This document shows, one piece after another, positions 1 to 8,099 of a DNA stretch of 50,318 bases (the first letter of the stretch is position 1; each line of letters begins with the position of its first letter). The notes below the pieces were generated by a model. That model worked only from the letters and a program-made list of their open reading frames with translations. It was not told the origin of the DNA and did no database searches. Source of the DNA: Levilactobacillus koreensis JCM 16448 (GTDB lineage: Bacteria; Bacillota; Bacilli; Lactobacillales; Lactobacillaceae); assembly GCF_001435525.1 (NCBI RefSeq), contig NZ_AZDP01000110.1, positions 1 to 50,318 on the forward strand. The letters are read 5' to 3'. Made by a program: the position numbers and the translations under genes.

Positions 1-10
1 TACCCAGGGC

Positions 11-559
11 TTATAGCCCTCGAGAAAACCACCCGTTCAACGGGTGGTTTTTATTGAGGTGTTCCCACGCACGGCGAAGTTCTAGCGAGTAGGCATTAAA
101 GCCAATTTGTTTCAGATGACTATGGGCCACGGTTGGGGAAAAGAAGGCGGCCCGCTGAACCTCCGATCGTTGGAGGGTGAGGTTGTCTAGTGGGGTGGTC
201 GTTTCAAACGCGAACCACGCTTCGATCCAGTGACTGTAGGGACGTAACCAATAATTATTCGCCGCGGTTACTGGCAGGTCCAGTCCCAACTCCTCGTGCA
301 TTTCGCGGTGCATCCCAGTTTCAATCGTCTCGCCAGCGAGGACGGACCCACCAACCGAGCAATCCCAACAACTAGGGAAGTTCAGCTTGTCCGCCGTTCG
401 TTGCTGAAGGAGGACCTGACCATCTGGGTGAAAAATGAACGCGTTGACCACCAGGTGGTACTCGCCTGGATGCAACGTTTCCTTCCGTTGGCGGTGGCCC
501 ACCACCTGTAATTGCCGATTATAAATATCCCAATGTTCCGTTAACCGATCTGCAGCCAT
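11..559 (-). CDS. Nudix hydrolase, IPP isomerase/YfcD-like
   Basis: This is a 182-residue cytosolic Nudix hydrolase that should cleave a nucleoside diphosphate linked to another group. The Nudix box is intact at about residues 71-93: a Gly, five residues later Glu77, then REMHEELG (85-92), whose glutamates bind the catalytic metal. The preceding NAFIFHPDGQVLLQQR strand is typical of the YfcD/IPP-isomerase-like subgroup, but the substrate cannot be told from sequence. An upstream GTG at 571 is in frame. I prefer the ATG at 559 because AAAGG lies about 10 nt before it. The last codons overlap a hairpin terminator facing the other way. The gene is monocistronic as far as can be seen. Confidence 0.85.
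   Translation of the reverse strand: MAADRLTEHWDIYNRQLQVVGHRQRKETLHPGEYHLVVNAFIFHPDGQVLLQQRTADKLNFPSCWDCSVGGSVLAGETIETGMHREMHEELGLDLPVTAANNYWLRPYSHWIEAWFAFETTTPLDNLTLQRSEVQRAAFFSPTVAHSHLKQIGFNAYSLELRRAWEHLNKNHPLNGWFSRGL
26..53 (+). terminator. Hairpin terminator, probably for a gene left of the window
   Basis: AAACCACCCG (26-35) pairs perfectly with CGGGTGGTTT (41-50) and is followed by a T tract on the plus strand. The hairpin lies inside the last codons of the convergent Nudix gene, so the coding end and the terminator share sequence. Confidence 0.7.
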
Positions 560-627
560 TATGGCCACCACCTTTCTTGAATTTAGTGTATCACTTTTGC
601 AGTGAGTAGTTGTGGGAGGAAACCATT

Positions 628-1266
628 TTACGCCGCGTCATAGCGGGTGATCTCAAACTGATGATTTTCGTATTTTGCCATGTAAACGTCGCGAATGTTG
701 GCCACGCCGTGTTGTTTGAGTTGGGCAAGTAGCCAGTCCTCGTCATGGTCCATGAGCTCTAGCACGTCGTAGTCGATTTGCCCGTCGACGACCACTGGGT
801 AGCGAATGGAGCCCTCGCCTTGACGCAGAACGGTTAGACTTCCATTCTGTTCGACGATGGCCCGCTTGACCTCGTTGATTTGATAAACGCCGGCAGTTCG
901 TAGTTTGAAATCGATCTCTTTAGCCGAAAGGTTGGCTTTAAGGCAGTTGTGCACCAACAGCTCACCGTTACGGATGACCGTGATGGGTCCACCGTCGATA
1001 AACTTACCGATCGTCCGCACGTGAATCTTCAAGTAACGGGTCACTAGAATTAGCAGCGACCAGATCAAGAGGACGATGACAAATTGAATTAGAGTGACGG
1101 CCGAGTTGTAGATAACTCCGCCGACAATGCCCCCTAAGACGTAGTTCTGGACCTGATCGATGGCCGAGGTGGGGGCGAGATTTCCCTTGCCGGAGAAGTT
1201 GATCAGCAAGGTCATAAAAATAAAACCGACGAGCAATTTAATGGCGACATCTGAATAGACAAACAT
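628..1266 (-). CDS. DUF421 (YetF-like) membrane protein
   Basis: This 212-residue protein has an N-terminal membrane region with three hydrophobic segments (about residues 8-20, 40-60 and 60-82). A soluble C-terminal domain follows, with the GGPITVIRNGELL motif and the KLR...GV.....V..AI.E.NG pattern typical of DUF421/YetF. The function of the family is not established; members in Bacillus are spore or cell-envelope proteins. Its Shine-Dalgarno AAAGGAG overlaps the stop codon of the upstream DUF3290 gene (1272-1718), so translation of the pair is probably coupled. The DUF3290-DUF421 pairing recurs in lactic acid bacteria, which suggests that the two membrane proteins work together. Confidence 0.85.
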   Translation of the reverse strand: MFVYSDVAIKLLVGFIFMTLLINFSGKGNLAPTSAIDQVQNYVLGGIVGGVIYNSAVTLIQFVIVLLIWSLLILVTRYLKIHVRTIGKFIDGGPITVIRNGELLVHNCLKANLSAKEIDFKLRTAGVYQINEVKRAIVEQNGSLTVLRQGEGSIRYPVVVDGQIDYDVLELMDHDEDWLLAQLKQHGVANIRDVYMAKYENHQFEITRYDAA

Positions 1267-1271
1267 ATCTG

Positions 1272-1718
1272 CTACTCCTTTGTAAGCGTGACTTTCGGGT
1301 GATGTAAATTAACTTTCTCCAAGACGTAAGCTGACCCATCCGAGTTATAGTCCAGACGGTAGTAACCTTTAGGCGTCTTGAAAAGAAGGTTATTGTTGGT
1401 CGTGGTGGCGTTGACCGCTAAGTCGGCCGGCTTAACGGCAAGTTGCTTAGCGACCTGTTTCACGGTTGCCGTAATTTCGCCGGTCTGTTCCGTGGCCGAG
1501 CGCAATGAGACCAAGCTGTTAATTTGAAATCCCAGGGTTAGCAGGAGCAACGTGCCACTAATAATACTGAGGTCTTTATACTTCACGTTCCAGCGGTGCC
1601 GCAGATAGTAAACAAATAATCCGATAAAGATGATCAGTAGGGCGATGATTAAGCCAATTCGCGCGTACTGCCAGGTATTGTGATGTTGTGTCAGGTAACC
1701 ATAAGTATAGAAAGTCAT
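1272..1718 (-). CDS. DUF3290 membrane protein
   Basis: This is a 148-residue protein with two hydrophobic segments near residues 20-40 and 50-70. The C-terminal half is soluble and ends in a strand-rich part (GYYRLDYNSDGSAYVLEKVNL). It resembles DUF3290, an uncharacterised family usually found beside DUF421, as here. The frame is open up to 1811, but the ATG at 1718 is preceded by AGGGGG at good spacing and gives the family's normal N-terminus (MTFYTYGYL), so the longer start is rejected. It is the first gene of a two-gene unit read leftward, and its stop codon overlaps the ribosome binding site of the next gene. Confidence 0.8.
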   Translation of the reverse strand: MTFYTYGYLTQHHNTWQYARIGLIIALLIIFIGLFVYYLRHRWNVKYKDLSIISGTLLLLTLGFQINSLVSLRSATEQTGEITATVKQVAKQLAVKPADLAVNATTTNNNLLFKTPKGYYRLDYNSDGSAYVLEKVNLHHPKVTLTKE

Positions 1719-1839
1719 CGACTGCCCCCTAAAATAGTTTCTGAGGTTTATTTTATCACAATCGTCGTGTGAACTGTTTACACAACGATTGCTGGCAAGA
1801 TGTGGTGGCAATCAGCGTCTGACTGATTACCGAATCTAG

Positions 1840-1950
1840 ACTGAGACGGTGTAGCCGCAAGCTTGAAGCCGCAAAAGGCCCGAGGCTTTAAGCTTGGTTT
1901 TCTGCTAGACCGACGAGAAAATTACTGCCGACTTAGCGTAACGTCGCGCC
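1840..1950 (+). repeat. Degenerate SIR type A unit, plus sense
   Basis: This region keeps the type A arm with GCTTGAAG and a decayed partner CTTTAAGC, then the GGTTTTCTGCTA and ACGTCGCGCCTGA signatures. The outer stem is lost. It lies between two minus-strand genes, and its sense is opposite to the gene it precedes. Confidence 0.6.
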
Positions 1951-1955
1951 TGAAT

Positions 1956-2843
1956 TTATTTTTTCTCCAACGCAAGATGATACCTTTTCGCTTGTTGCTG
2001 CCATGAGGCTAGTATGGCACGGATCCCCGGGTCAATCGGTGCCACCTTTATCTGACGAAGCAAGCTTGCCTGCTTGTCCGCGGTCGATGGGTTGCCAAAG
2101 AACCAGGTCCAGATGCATAGACACAGCTGAAGCGTCAGATTGCCCTCACTAGTCAGCTGTTCCAGATGCCCGCTCATCATTTCGGCCTTGAAATCCCGCG
2201 CCTGGTCATAGTCGCCTTGACCGAGGAGCACTTGCAGGGCCACGAGGTCAAACGATAGTCGCAGGTCCATCACGTGAAAGGGGTCAGTCAGCTCGGACAC
2301 GTAACGGTTACAGCTTTGGTGCATCTTCCGAATCGTTTCCGGGACGGCGGCATTCTTGAACCCAATCAACGCCATCAAAATTGGTCCCATCCGAATTTCC
2401 TGAAGCGTCCAGGACTTCGTGTACATAATCTGTTGCCACAGCCGCTCCATATCGGGGGTCAACGTGGCGTGGCGGTGACTATAGGCCGTCAGGAGGACCG
2501 CCGCAATCGTAGCCATCCGCCGCTCAGCGGGATTCTTACTCTGACCGTAACGTTGTGCCAAGTGACTAAGTTGAGGAAAGTTTTGCTGGTCGTACGCCGC
2601 CATGACCTGACTACGGAGAATCTCGCCGTCGTCGGGGCGGTAGTCATTTTGAATGAAGCGAAATTCATCTGCGGAGACACCCAGCCGCTCTAAAATATCG
2701 AAGAGTTTCGTCGCCGTGATGTCATGATCGCCGCTTTCTAGGCGAGTCGCAAACGACCGGGAGACGATGCCTGAATAGACTTCTTTTTGCGTCAGCCCCT
2801 TTGCCTGGCGGATTTGTTTGATAGTCGTGCCGAGTTCTTCCAT
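1956..2843 (-). CDS. Rgg/GadR/MutR-family transcriptional regulator
   Basis: This is a 295-residue regulator. The N-terminal XRE-type helix-turn-helix (about residues 3-62: LGTTIKQIRQAKGLTQKEV...SRSFATRLESGDHDI) is followed by an all-helical repeat region of about 220 residues, as in Rgg/MutR proteins that bind peptide pheromones or act as local regulators. The frame is open to 2912. The ATG at 2843 is chosen because AGGGGG precedes it and because it starts the HTH domain normally. It is divergent from the MFS transporter at 2949, its most likely target. A minus-strand promoter and a palindrome lie in the gap. No short pheromone gene could be recognised nearby. Confidence 0.85.
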   Translation of the reverse strand: MEELGTTIKQIRQAKGLTQKEVYSGIVSRSFATRLESGDHDITATKLFDILERLGVSADEFRFIQNDYRPDDGEILRSQVMAAYDQQNFPQLSHLAQRYGQSKNPAERRMATIAAVLLTAYSHRHATLTPDMERLWQQIMYTKSWTLQEIRMGPILMALIGFKNAAVPETIRKMHQSCNRYVSELTDPFHVMDLRLSFDLVALQVLLGQGDYDQARDFKAEMMSGHLEQLTSEGNLTLQLCLCIWTWFFGNPSTADKQASLLRQIKVAPIDPGIRAILASWQQQAKRYHLALEKK

Positions 2844-2867
2844 GGAAAATAGCCCCCTAAGTGATGT

Positions 2868-2912
2868 GGCAAATTTGCCCCATATTATACGGAACTTTTG
2901 ATGAGAAATCAA
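2868..2912 (-). promoter_or_regulatory. Promoter of the rgg-like gene with palindromic operator candidate
   Basis: On the minus strand, TTGATT (2912-2907), a 17-nt spacer and TATAAT (2889-2884) form a good promoter. The perfect 12-bp palindrome GGCAAATTTGCC (2868-2879) lies where transcription should start. On the plus strand TTGATG (2898-2903) overlaps this -35 element and may serve the transporter. Confidence 0.6.
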
Positions 2913-2948
2913 TTAGAATTAGATTAATAACTTAGAGGGGGAACCGTC

Positions 2949-4289
2949 ATGGAAGTTCAAATTACCAATCGGCAGTCCGTGATTCAAATCGTTCGGGCAG
3001 CCAGCAGCGATATCATTAGTACCTTAGGCGGTGACACCTTTGGCTTTGCCTTAGGTCTCATGCTTTTACACACCACTCATTCGGCATTGAGCTTTGGGCT
3101 GGGAGCGATCATCTACCCCATTGTGGGGCTTTTATTGATGATGCCCGTGGGCAACCTAATCGACCGTGGGCACCACAAACCACTGATTTTAACCAGTAAA
3201 GCCTTGGATATTGGCGCATACATTGTCTACGCCCTGTTAGCCGACCGGGTCGCCAATCAAATGTTACTTGCCATCTTGGTCTTAACGTTTATTGCTTGTT
3301 GCGACAAGGTCACCAATACCGGCTTCACCGCGTCAATTCACGAACTGGTCAATGATAACCATATCAAGACGTTGGCGACCATCGAGCAGGCCGCAACTGC
3401 CGGTATTCAATTGATCTCACCGGTGTTGGCTGCCGCGTTGTACGGCATGATCGGCTTTGACGGAATCGTTCGGGTTGAAATTGCCGCCGAAATTATTGTC
3501 TGGCTGATTACGTTGTCCATGCGGTTCCACCCGCTGAAGGCCGCCGAATCGGCAACCACCAGTCTGGTAGTTGATGCTGAGCAAACGGATCAACCAGCTC
3601 AGGCGCCGCAATCGGCAACTGCAGGAACCGACTCGCAACCGGCCCAGACCCAGTGGCAATTATTCAAGGTTGGCCTTCAATACATTTGGAATCGCTTTAC
3701 GCTTCGTTCCGTGGTCGTCATTGGGGTCTTCTTGAACTTTCTGTTCAGCTCGGTCGATGTGGGCTTACCGTACGCCATCGTCCAGACTCGGCACATGAGT
3801 AATGCGAGCCTGAGTGTGGTCATGAGTGGATTTGCCGCCGGTATTTTAATCGGTAATCTCATTTTGTCGATGCTACCAACGTTCAAACGCGTTCTGCTGA
3901 CGATTCTGCGCTTGTCGCTGGTGGTTGGCGGGGCAATCTTCGCCCTGGGAATCCTGTTCATGAGTACCTTACCCGACAACCAATTGGTCCTGATTTTAGT
4001 CATCTGGGCCCTGCTGGTCGGATTGACGCTAGCCTTCGTCAACACGCCAATGTCCGTCTACATGCAAATGACCGTCCCAACTGAGCTGCTTGGTCGGGTC
4101 GGCTCGACGTTTGGCACGCTGATGCAGCTGGCTGTTCCCGTGGGTACCGCGGTTTACAGCCTCCTCTTCCAGCACATTTCGTCTGGGCCCGTCTACGCCA
4201 TGACTGGCCTTGTCGTGTTGGTCTACATCGGCTTTAACCTCCTGCGGGTGCAGCAAAAATTGGCAACTGGCAAACAAATTGACGATTGA
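2949..4289 (+). CDS. MFS transporter
   Basis: This is a 446-residue major facilitator superfamily protein with about 12 hydrophobic segments. The loop-2 motif is visible as PVGNLIDRGHHKPLI (about residues 65-80), a variant of the MFS G-x-L-x-D-R-x-G-R-R motif. A long hydrophilic loop rich in Ala, Gln and Thr (about residues 198-236) joins the two halves. The type resembles drug or export carriers of the MFS_1 group; the substrate is not evident. GAGGGGG lies just upstream of the ATG. It is divergent from the Rgg-type regulator and is probably controlled by it. The next gene follows after 100 nt. Confidence 0.85.
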   Translation: MEVQITNRQSVIQIVRAASSDIISTLGGDTFGFALGLMLLHTTHSALSFGLGAIIYPIVGLLLMMPVGNLIDRGHHKPLILTSKALDIGAYIVYALLADRVANQMLLAILVLTFIACCDKVTNTGFTASIHELVNDNHIKTLATIEQAATAGIQLISPVLAAALYGMIGFDGIVRVEIAAEIIVWLITLSMRFHPLKAAESATTSLVVDAEQTDQPAQAPQSATAGTDSQPAQTQWQLFKVGLQYIWNRFTLRSVVVIGVFLNFLFSSVDVGLPYAIVQTRHMSNASLSVVMSGFAAGILIGNLILSMLPTFKRVLLTILRLSLVVGGAIFALGILFMSTLPDNQLVLILVIWALLVGLTLAFVNTPMSVYMQMTVPTELLGRVGSTFGTLMQLAVPVGTAVYSLLFQHISSGPVYAMTGLVVLVYIGFNLLRVQQKLATGKQIDD

Positions 4290-4388
4290 TTTGGCCTTTC
4301 CGTGCTAGAATCAAAGGCGTACTCAGTGAATGGATGATTGCGAATTGATGTACGCTACCCATTTCACACGGAAAGGAAGGGTCAATGT

Positions 4389-5723
4389 ATGCAAGAGTTT
4401 GATATCGGCATTATCGGTGGGGGTCCCGGCGGTTTAGCGGCTGCTTACGGTCTCCACGCGCGGGGGATGAACGTGGCCGTGGTCGAAAAGGACCTCTGGG
4501 GCGGAACGTGTCCAAACCGTGGTTGTGATCCCAAGAAGATTCTGATGGCCGCTGTAGAGGCTCAGGGCCACAGTGAGGCATTGCAGGGCCATGGCTTGAC
4601 AGGAGTTCCCCAAATCGATTGGTCGGCACTGATGGCCGCTAAGCGAGCTTACACGCAAAAGATTCCAAGTGGCACGCAAGGTGGGCTTGAAGCGGCCGGT
4701 ATCGCTAACTTTCATGGCACCGCGAGCTTTAATGCCGATGGCACGCTGATCGTTGGGGATGAGCAACTGAATGCAGCCAATTGGATCATTGCGACTGGCC
4801 AAGAACCGCGTTTACCCAAGATCGATGGGCAAGAGTGGCTTCGGACCAGCAATGAGTTCCTTGATCTCGACAAACTTCCGCAAGACATTACTTTGATGGG
4901 AGCCGGCTTCGTGGGTGTTGAATTAGCGGCAATCGCTAACGCTGCGGGCAGTCGTGTCCACCTGGTCCACCACAATGCGCGGCCACTGCGGGCGTTTGAC
5001 CAGGACTTGGTCGGTGATCTGCTTGACCGGCTACGGGAAAATGGCGTGGATGTCAAATTGGATACGGACATCACAGCCGTTGCCCCGGCCGATGACCAGT
5101 ATCAAGTGACCACGGCAACCGGCGAGACGTGGACGACGGGCTTAGTCTTTGCGACGGCTGGTCGGACACCAGTCTTGGCGGACCTGCACTTGGACCGCGT
5201 CGACGTGGCAACGACCACCCATGGCATTACGGTCAACGGGCGTCTACAGTCCTCAAATCACCATATCTTTGCGGTGGGGGACGTGGTCGACCGGCCACAA
5301 CCCAAGCTGACGCCGGTAGCCGGATTTGAAGGCCGCTACCTGACGGAAACGTTGACGACCTGCGATTCACCGGCCATTCAATATCCAGTGATTCCAGCGG
5401 TGGTCTATGGTAAGACCCAATTGGCTCAGCTAGGCGTCCCAACCGTTCAAGCGGAAGCGCAACCAGAAAAGTACAAGATCAACGACTTGGATTTGACGCA
5501 TTGGTACAGCTACCAACGGATTCAGGACCCCCACGCCCGTATCAAGGTGGTCGTCGACAAGGCAACCAATAAGATCGTTGGGGCGGCAGTGCTGAGCAGT
5601 GAGGCGGAACAGGTGATCAATTACCTGGACTTCGTCATTAGTAACCAGCTTGGTATGGACGATATTAACGCCACCATCATGGCCTACCCAACCCTGGCCT
5701 CAGACCTCACTTACTTCAATTAG
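4389..5723 (+). CDS. FAD/NAD(P)-dependent disulfide-oxidoreductase-like protein
   Basis: This is a 444-residue cytosolic flavoprotein of the glutathione reductase/mercuric reductase fold. It shows the FAD-binding GGGPGG (10-15), the redox pair Cys41-Cys46 in GGTCPNRGCDPKK, an NAD(P)-binding GAGFVGVELA, the second FAD motif IFAVGDV and a C-terminal dimerisation domain. In disulfide reductases the partner subunit supplies His-Glu from an HPTxxE motif; here the place reads YPTLASD, so the catalytic His is Tyr. The true substrate may therefore not be a classical disulfide. The frame extends back to 4338, but the ATG at 4389 has GGAAGG about 9 nt upstream and begins the FAD domain normally. A SIR repeat starts 15 nt after the stop. 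Confidence 0.8.
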   Translation: MQEFDIGIIGGGPGGLAAAYGLHARGMNVAVVEKDLWGGTCPNRGCDPKKILMAAVEAQGHSEALQGHGLTGVPQIDWSALMAAKRAYTQKIPSGTQGGLEAAGIANFHGTASFNADGTLIVGDEQLNAANWIIATGQEPRLPKIDGQEWLRTSNEFLDLDKLPQDITLMGAGFVGVELAAIANAAGSRVHLVHHNARPLRAFDQDLVGDLLDRLRENGVDVKLDTDITAVAPADDQYQVTTATGETWTTGLVFATAGRTPVLADLHLDRVDVATTTHGITVNGRLQSSNHHIFAVGDVVDRPQPKLTPVAGFEGRYLTETLTTCDSPAIQYPVIPAVVYGKTQLAQLGVPTVQAEAQPEKYKINDLDLTHWYSYQRIQDPHARIKVVVDKATNKIVGAAVLSSEAEQVINYLDFVISNQLGMDDINATIMAYPTLASDLTYFN

Positions 5724-5737
5724 GAATGGTGAGGTCG

Positions 5738-5915
5738 TCTTCGGCAGACAGGAACTCCACCCGGTGGGGCAGACCTGGGGCCTGAGAAGCGGTCCTCAGG
5801 GCGACTTTGAACCTCAAAGCACGAGTTTCAAAGCTCGGCCAGTGCTCTAAGCCCGGCAAGTTCGGCCGGACTAAGAGCACCCACACGGGGTTCCGTCCCT
5901 GTCTGCCTACGACTG
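5738..5915 (+). repeat. SIR type C unit, plus sense
   Basis: The outer stem is GGCAGACAGG (5743-5752) with CCTGTCTGCC (5898-5907). Arm 1 is CCTGGGG/CCTCAGG (5774-5800). Arm 2 is CTTTGAA/TTCAAAG (about 5805-5833). Arm 3 is GTGCTCT/AGAGCAC (5842-5880) with an inner CCGGC/GCCGG stem. It begins 15 nt after the oxidoreductase stop, in the same sense. Confidence 0.85.
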
Positions 5916-6004
5916 TGGTCCATTGGAGTTGAAGTGTTTAGACCGTGTGTTGGTAGTGGTCCAAGCAAACCAATCAATAAAGCTAGTGTCTTAATCTTTT
6001 TTTG

Positions 6005-6052
6005 AAAAGTGTCTGCCACCATCGCTTTATTGATGGTGGTCAGACACTTTTT
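6005..6052 (+). terminator. Rho-independent terminator
   Basis: AAAAGTGTCTG plus CCACCATC pairs with GATGGTGG, one bulged T, then CAGACACTTTT, and a T run follows. It is the first canonical terminator after the oxidoreductase and lies beyond the SIR unit, so that unit is probably in the mRNA 3' region. Nothing else is seen from 6053 to 6213. Confidence 0.85.
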
Positions 6053-6213
6053 CGTTGTTAAGGGAATTATGGGGGCACTTCAATTTTTACCACGACCGAG
6101 ATTGTTAAGTCGCCCGTTCAATCCGCTTGAAAATGATTCTTGTACACGGACTCTTTACATACACGTGTTAAGTTGTAGCTGAACTGGCGGACACCGCGAA
6201 TGGGGGGAGCGTT

Positions 6214-6411
6214 ATGGGGATCAAATTCTGCAAGCATTTCTACGGCACGTTTTCATTTTGGCTGGGACTTTTTCTGTTTTTACCCGCGGCAAAGTGGCTG
6301 ATGGTCTACCCGCATGAGGACTTGGGGGATTTCACGATTAATATTATCGCCATCGTTTGGGGATTGATCGCCATGCTCCGCGCACTAATTCAAGCGAAGG
6401 ATGCGGACTAG
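6214..6411 (+). CDS. Small two-segment membrane protein
   Basis: This 65-residue protein has two hydrophobic segments (about residues 12-32 and 42-58) and a charged tail QAKDAD. A strong ribosome binding site, GGGGGAG, lies at good spacing before the ATG, and a clear terminator hairpin follows the stop, so it is probably a real single-gene unit. I do not recognise a family. Its function is unknown. Confidence 0.6.
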   Translation: MGIKFCKHFYGTFSFWLGLFLFLPAAKWLMVYPHEDLGDFTINIIAIVWGLIAMLRALIQAKDAD

Positions 6412-6442
6412 GTAAGAGTTGATTGAAATTGGCTGAGTTCTG

Positions 6443-6485
6443 TAGTGACTAGGACACTGGGGGCAGTGGACTAGTCGCCTTTTTA
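6443..6485 (+). terminator. Rho-independent terminator
   Basis: GACTAG...CTAGTC encloses CACTG/CAGTG and is followed by CCTTTTT. It ends the small membrane protein gene. Confidence 0.7.
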
Positions 6486-6492
6486 ATTGATA

Positions 6493-6705
6493 AATTAAAG
6501 GTTGAAAGTTCCAAAATACCAGTCATGCCTGCTCTAGCAACAACAGTGAGACTAAAACTAGGCAACCTGGTGGGCCCTTCGCCTTACCGGCCGGCAGATA
6601 TGGGCTGGATCGGGGCGAACACAACTTGAAGCCTCGAAAGAACCGAGCCTTCAAGATTGGTTTTCTGCTAAGCCGGCAAGAATTCCTGGCAGCCGCAGTC
6701 GGTAC
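6493..6705 (+). repeat. SIR type A unit, plus sense, with conserved left flank and chimeric right end
   Basis: The type A core starts at about 6580 (GCCTTACCGGCCGGCAGATATGG), with arm ACTTGAAG...CTTCAAG. At arm 3 the unit breaks after TAAGCCGGCAAGAA and continues into CCTGGCAGCCGCAG, the terminal sequence of a minus-sense type B unit. The left flank 6493-6580 is nearly the same as the flank of the inverted copy at 32221-32475. Confidence 0.8.
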
Positions 6706-6784
6706 TTCCCCAAACCCACTAGTGATTGTTTCCGGAATTTGGCGTATCATGGGCCTATTAATATTTTTTAAAGGAGGAGTCCGC

Positions 6785-7957
6785 GTGGCTTTTTTGGGAA
6801 CACTCTGTTTAATTTTAGTACTGACGACGCTGGCGGGGAACTTTGCCAACCGGCTGGGCGTTCCGGCCGTGATCGGTGAGCTGCTGATCGGCATTATCAT
6901 TGGGCCGGCCCTGCTCAATTGGGTTCAACTCAACAGTCTCGTCAGTCTGTTCGCCGACATTGGGGTCGTGATCCTGATGTTCTTGGGCGGGCTCGAAAGT
7001 AATTTACAACTCTTAATGAAGTACCTCAAACCGGCCATTGTGGTGGCGACTTCCGGGGTGATTTTCCCCATTGTCATGATGGGACTGGCCTCTTGGTGGT
7101 GGGGGTTCACGCCGCTCGAGGCGCTGTTTATCGGCGTCATCTTCTCGGCAACGTCGGTCTCCATTTCCGTGGCCGTCTTGAAGGAGTACCATGCGCTCTC
7201 CACGCGTGAGGGCGCGACGATTCTGGGCGCCGCGGTGGCCGACGACATCATGGGGGTCATCCTGTTGTCGCTGATGATCAGTTTGCTGGCGAGCCAAGGA
7301 ATTCAGGCAGCGGGCAGTCAACCGGCACTGGGCCTGGTTTTACTCGAGCAGGTTGCGTTTTTTGGCGGAACCTACATCGTGGTCAAATGGATCGCACCGT
7401 ACCTGATGCATTTGAGCGAACGGCTAGTCATGGCGTCCAGCGTGACCATCATGTCGATGGTTATCTGCCTGAGCATGGCGTGGCTGGCGGACATTGTCGG
7501 GCTGAGCGGGGCAATTGGCGCCTTCTTCGCCGGCATTGCCGTGGCGCACACGCCGTACAGAGCGGTCTTGGCCGACCACGTGGAGCCGTTGGGAAATGCC
7601 ATCTTTATTCCCGTTTTCTTCGTGAGTGTCGGGCTGAACATGACGCTGGACCACTTGGCGGACAACCTCGGCATCATCGTGGGCTTAACGGTGCTGGCCT
7701 GCCTGGCGAAATTGCTGGGCTGTGGTCTGGGCGCGCGGTTGAGCGGCTTTGACCTGAAGAGTAGCACCGTCATCGGTACCGGGATGATTGCCCGGGGCGA
7801 GATGGGACTGATTACCGCGCAAATTGGTCATCAAGCTGGTCTGCTCGGTGGGGCGGACTATTCCGCCATGATTTTAGTCATCGTCTTGGCCACCATCATT
7901 GCGCCGTTGGTGTTGAAACAGGCGTTGAAGGCCATGCCCCAAACGGCTGCTGAATAA
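6785..7957 (+). CDS. CPA2 Na+/H+ antiporter, NapA type
   Basis: This is a 390-residue integral membrane antiporter expected to exchange Na+ and H+ across the cytoplasmic membrane. It has 11-13 hydrophobic segments. The adjacent aspartates Asp153-Asp154 in GAAVADDIMGVI are the ion-binding pair of electrogenic CPA2/NapA proteins. The start is the GTG at 6785, preceded by AAAGGAGGAG; the frame runs further upstream into a SIR repeat, and that extension should not be annotated as protein. A strong terminator follows 13 nt after the stop. No regulatory TrkA-like domain is present, which separates it from full KefB/KefC proteins. Confidence 0.88.
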   Translation: MAFLGTLCLILVLTTLAGNFANRLGVPAVIGELLIGIIIGPALLNWVQLNSLVSLFADIGVVILMFLGGLESNLQLLMKYLKPAIVVATSGVIFPIVMMGLASWWWGFTPLEALFIGVIFSATSVSISVAVLKEYHALSTREGATILGAAVADDIMGVILLSLMISLLASQGIQAAGSQPALGLVLLEQVAFFGGTYIVVKWIAPYLMHLSERLVMASSVTIMSMVICLSMAWLADIVGLSGAIGAFFAGIAVAHTPYRAVLADHVEPLGNAIFIPVFFVSVGLNMTLDHLADNLGIIVGLTVLACLAKLLGCGLGARLSGFDLKSSTVIGTGMIARGEMGLITAQIGHQAGLLGGADYSAMILVIVLATIIAPLVLKQALKAMPQTAAE

Positions 7958-7970
7958 CATTGAAGTTGAG

Positions 7971-8003
7971 AGAAGGTTCGCTAATTTGGCGAACCTTCTT
8001 TTT
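7971..8003 (+). terminator. Rho-independent terminator
   Basis: AGAAGGTTCGC (7971-7981) pairs with GCGAACCTTCT (7989-7999), followed by T residues. It closes the antiporter gene. Confidence 0.9.
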
Positions 8004-8099
8004 GTAAGGGCCTTCCATTGAATCTTATTACAAAAAAGTTAGAGTATAATCATTTAAATGAGAATACTATAATCGTTGTGGTATTTGAAATGAGAAAGT

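Noticed and set aside
6493-6705. SIR units as insertion sequences
   Set aside because: No transposase frame, no simple terminal inverted repeats with target duplication seen; internal frames are short and vary between copies.
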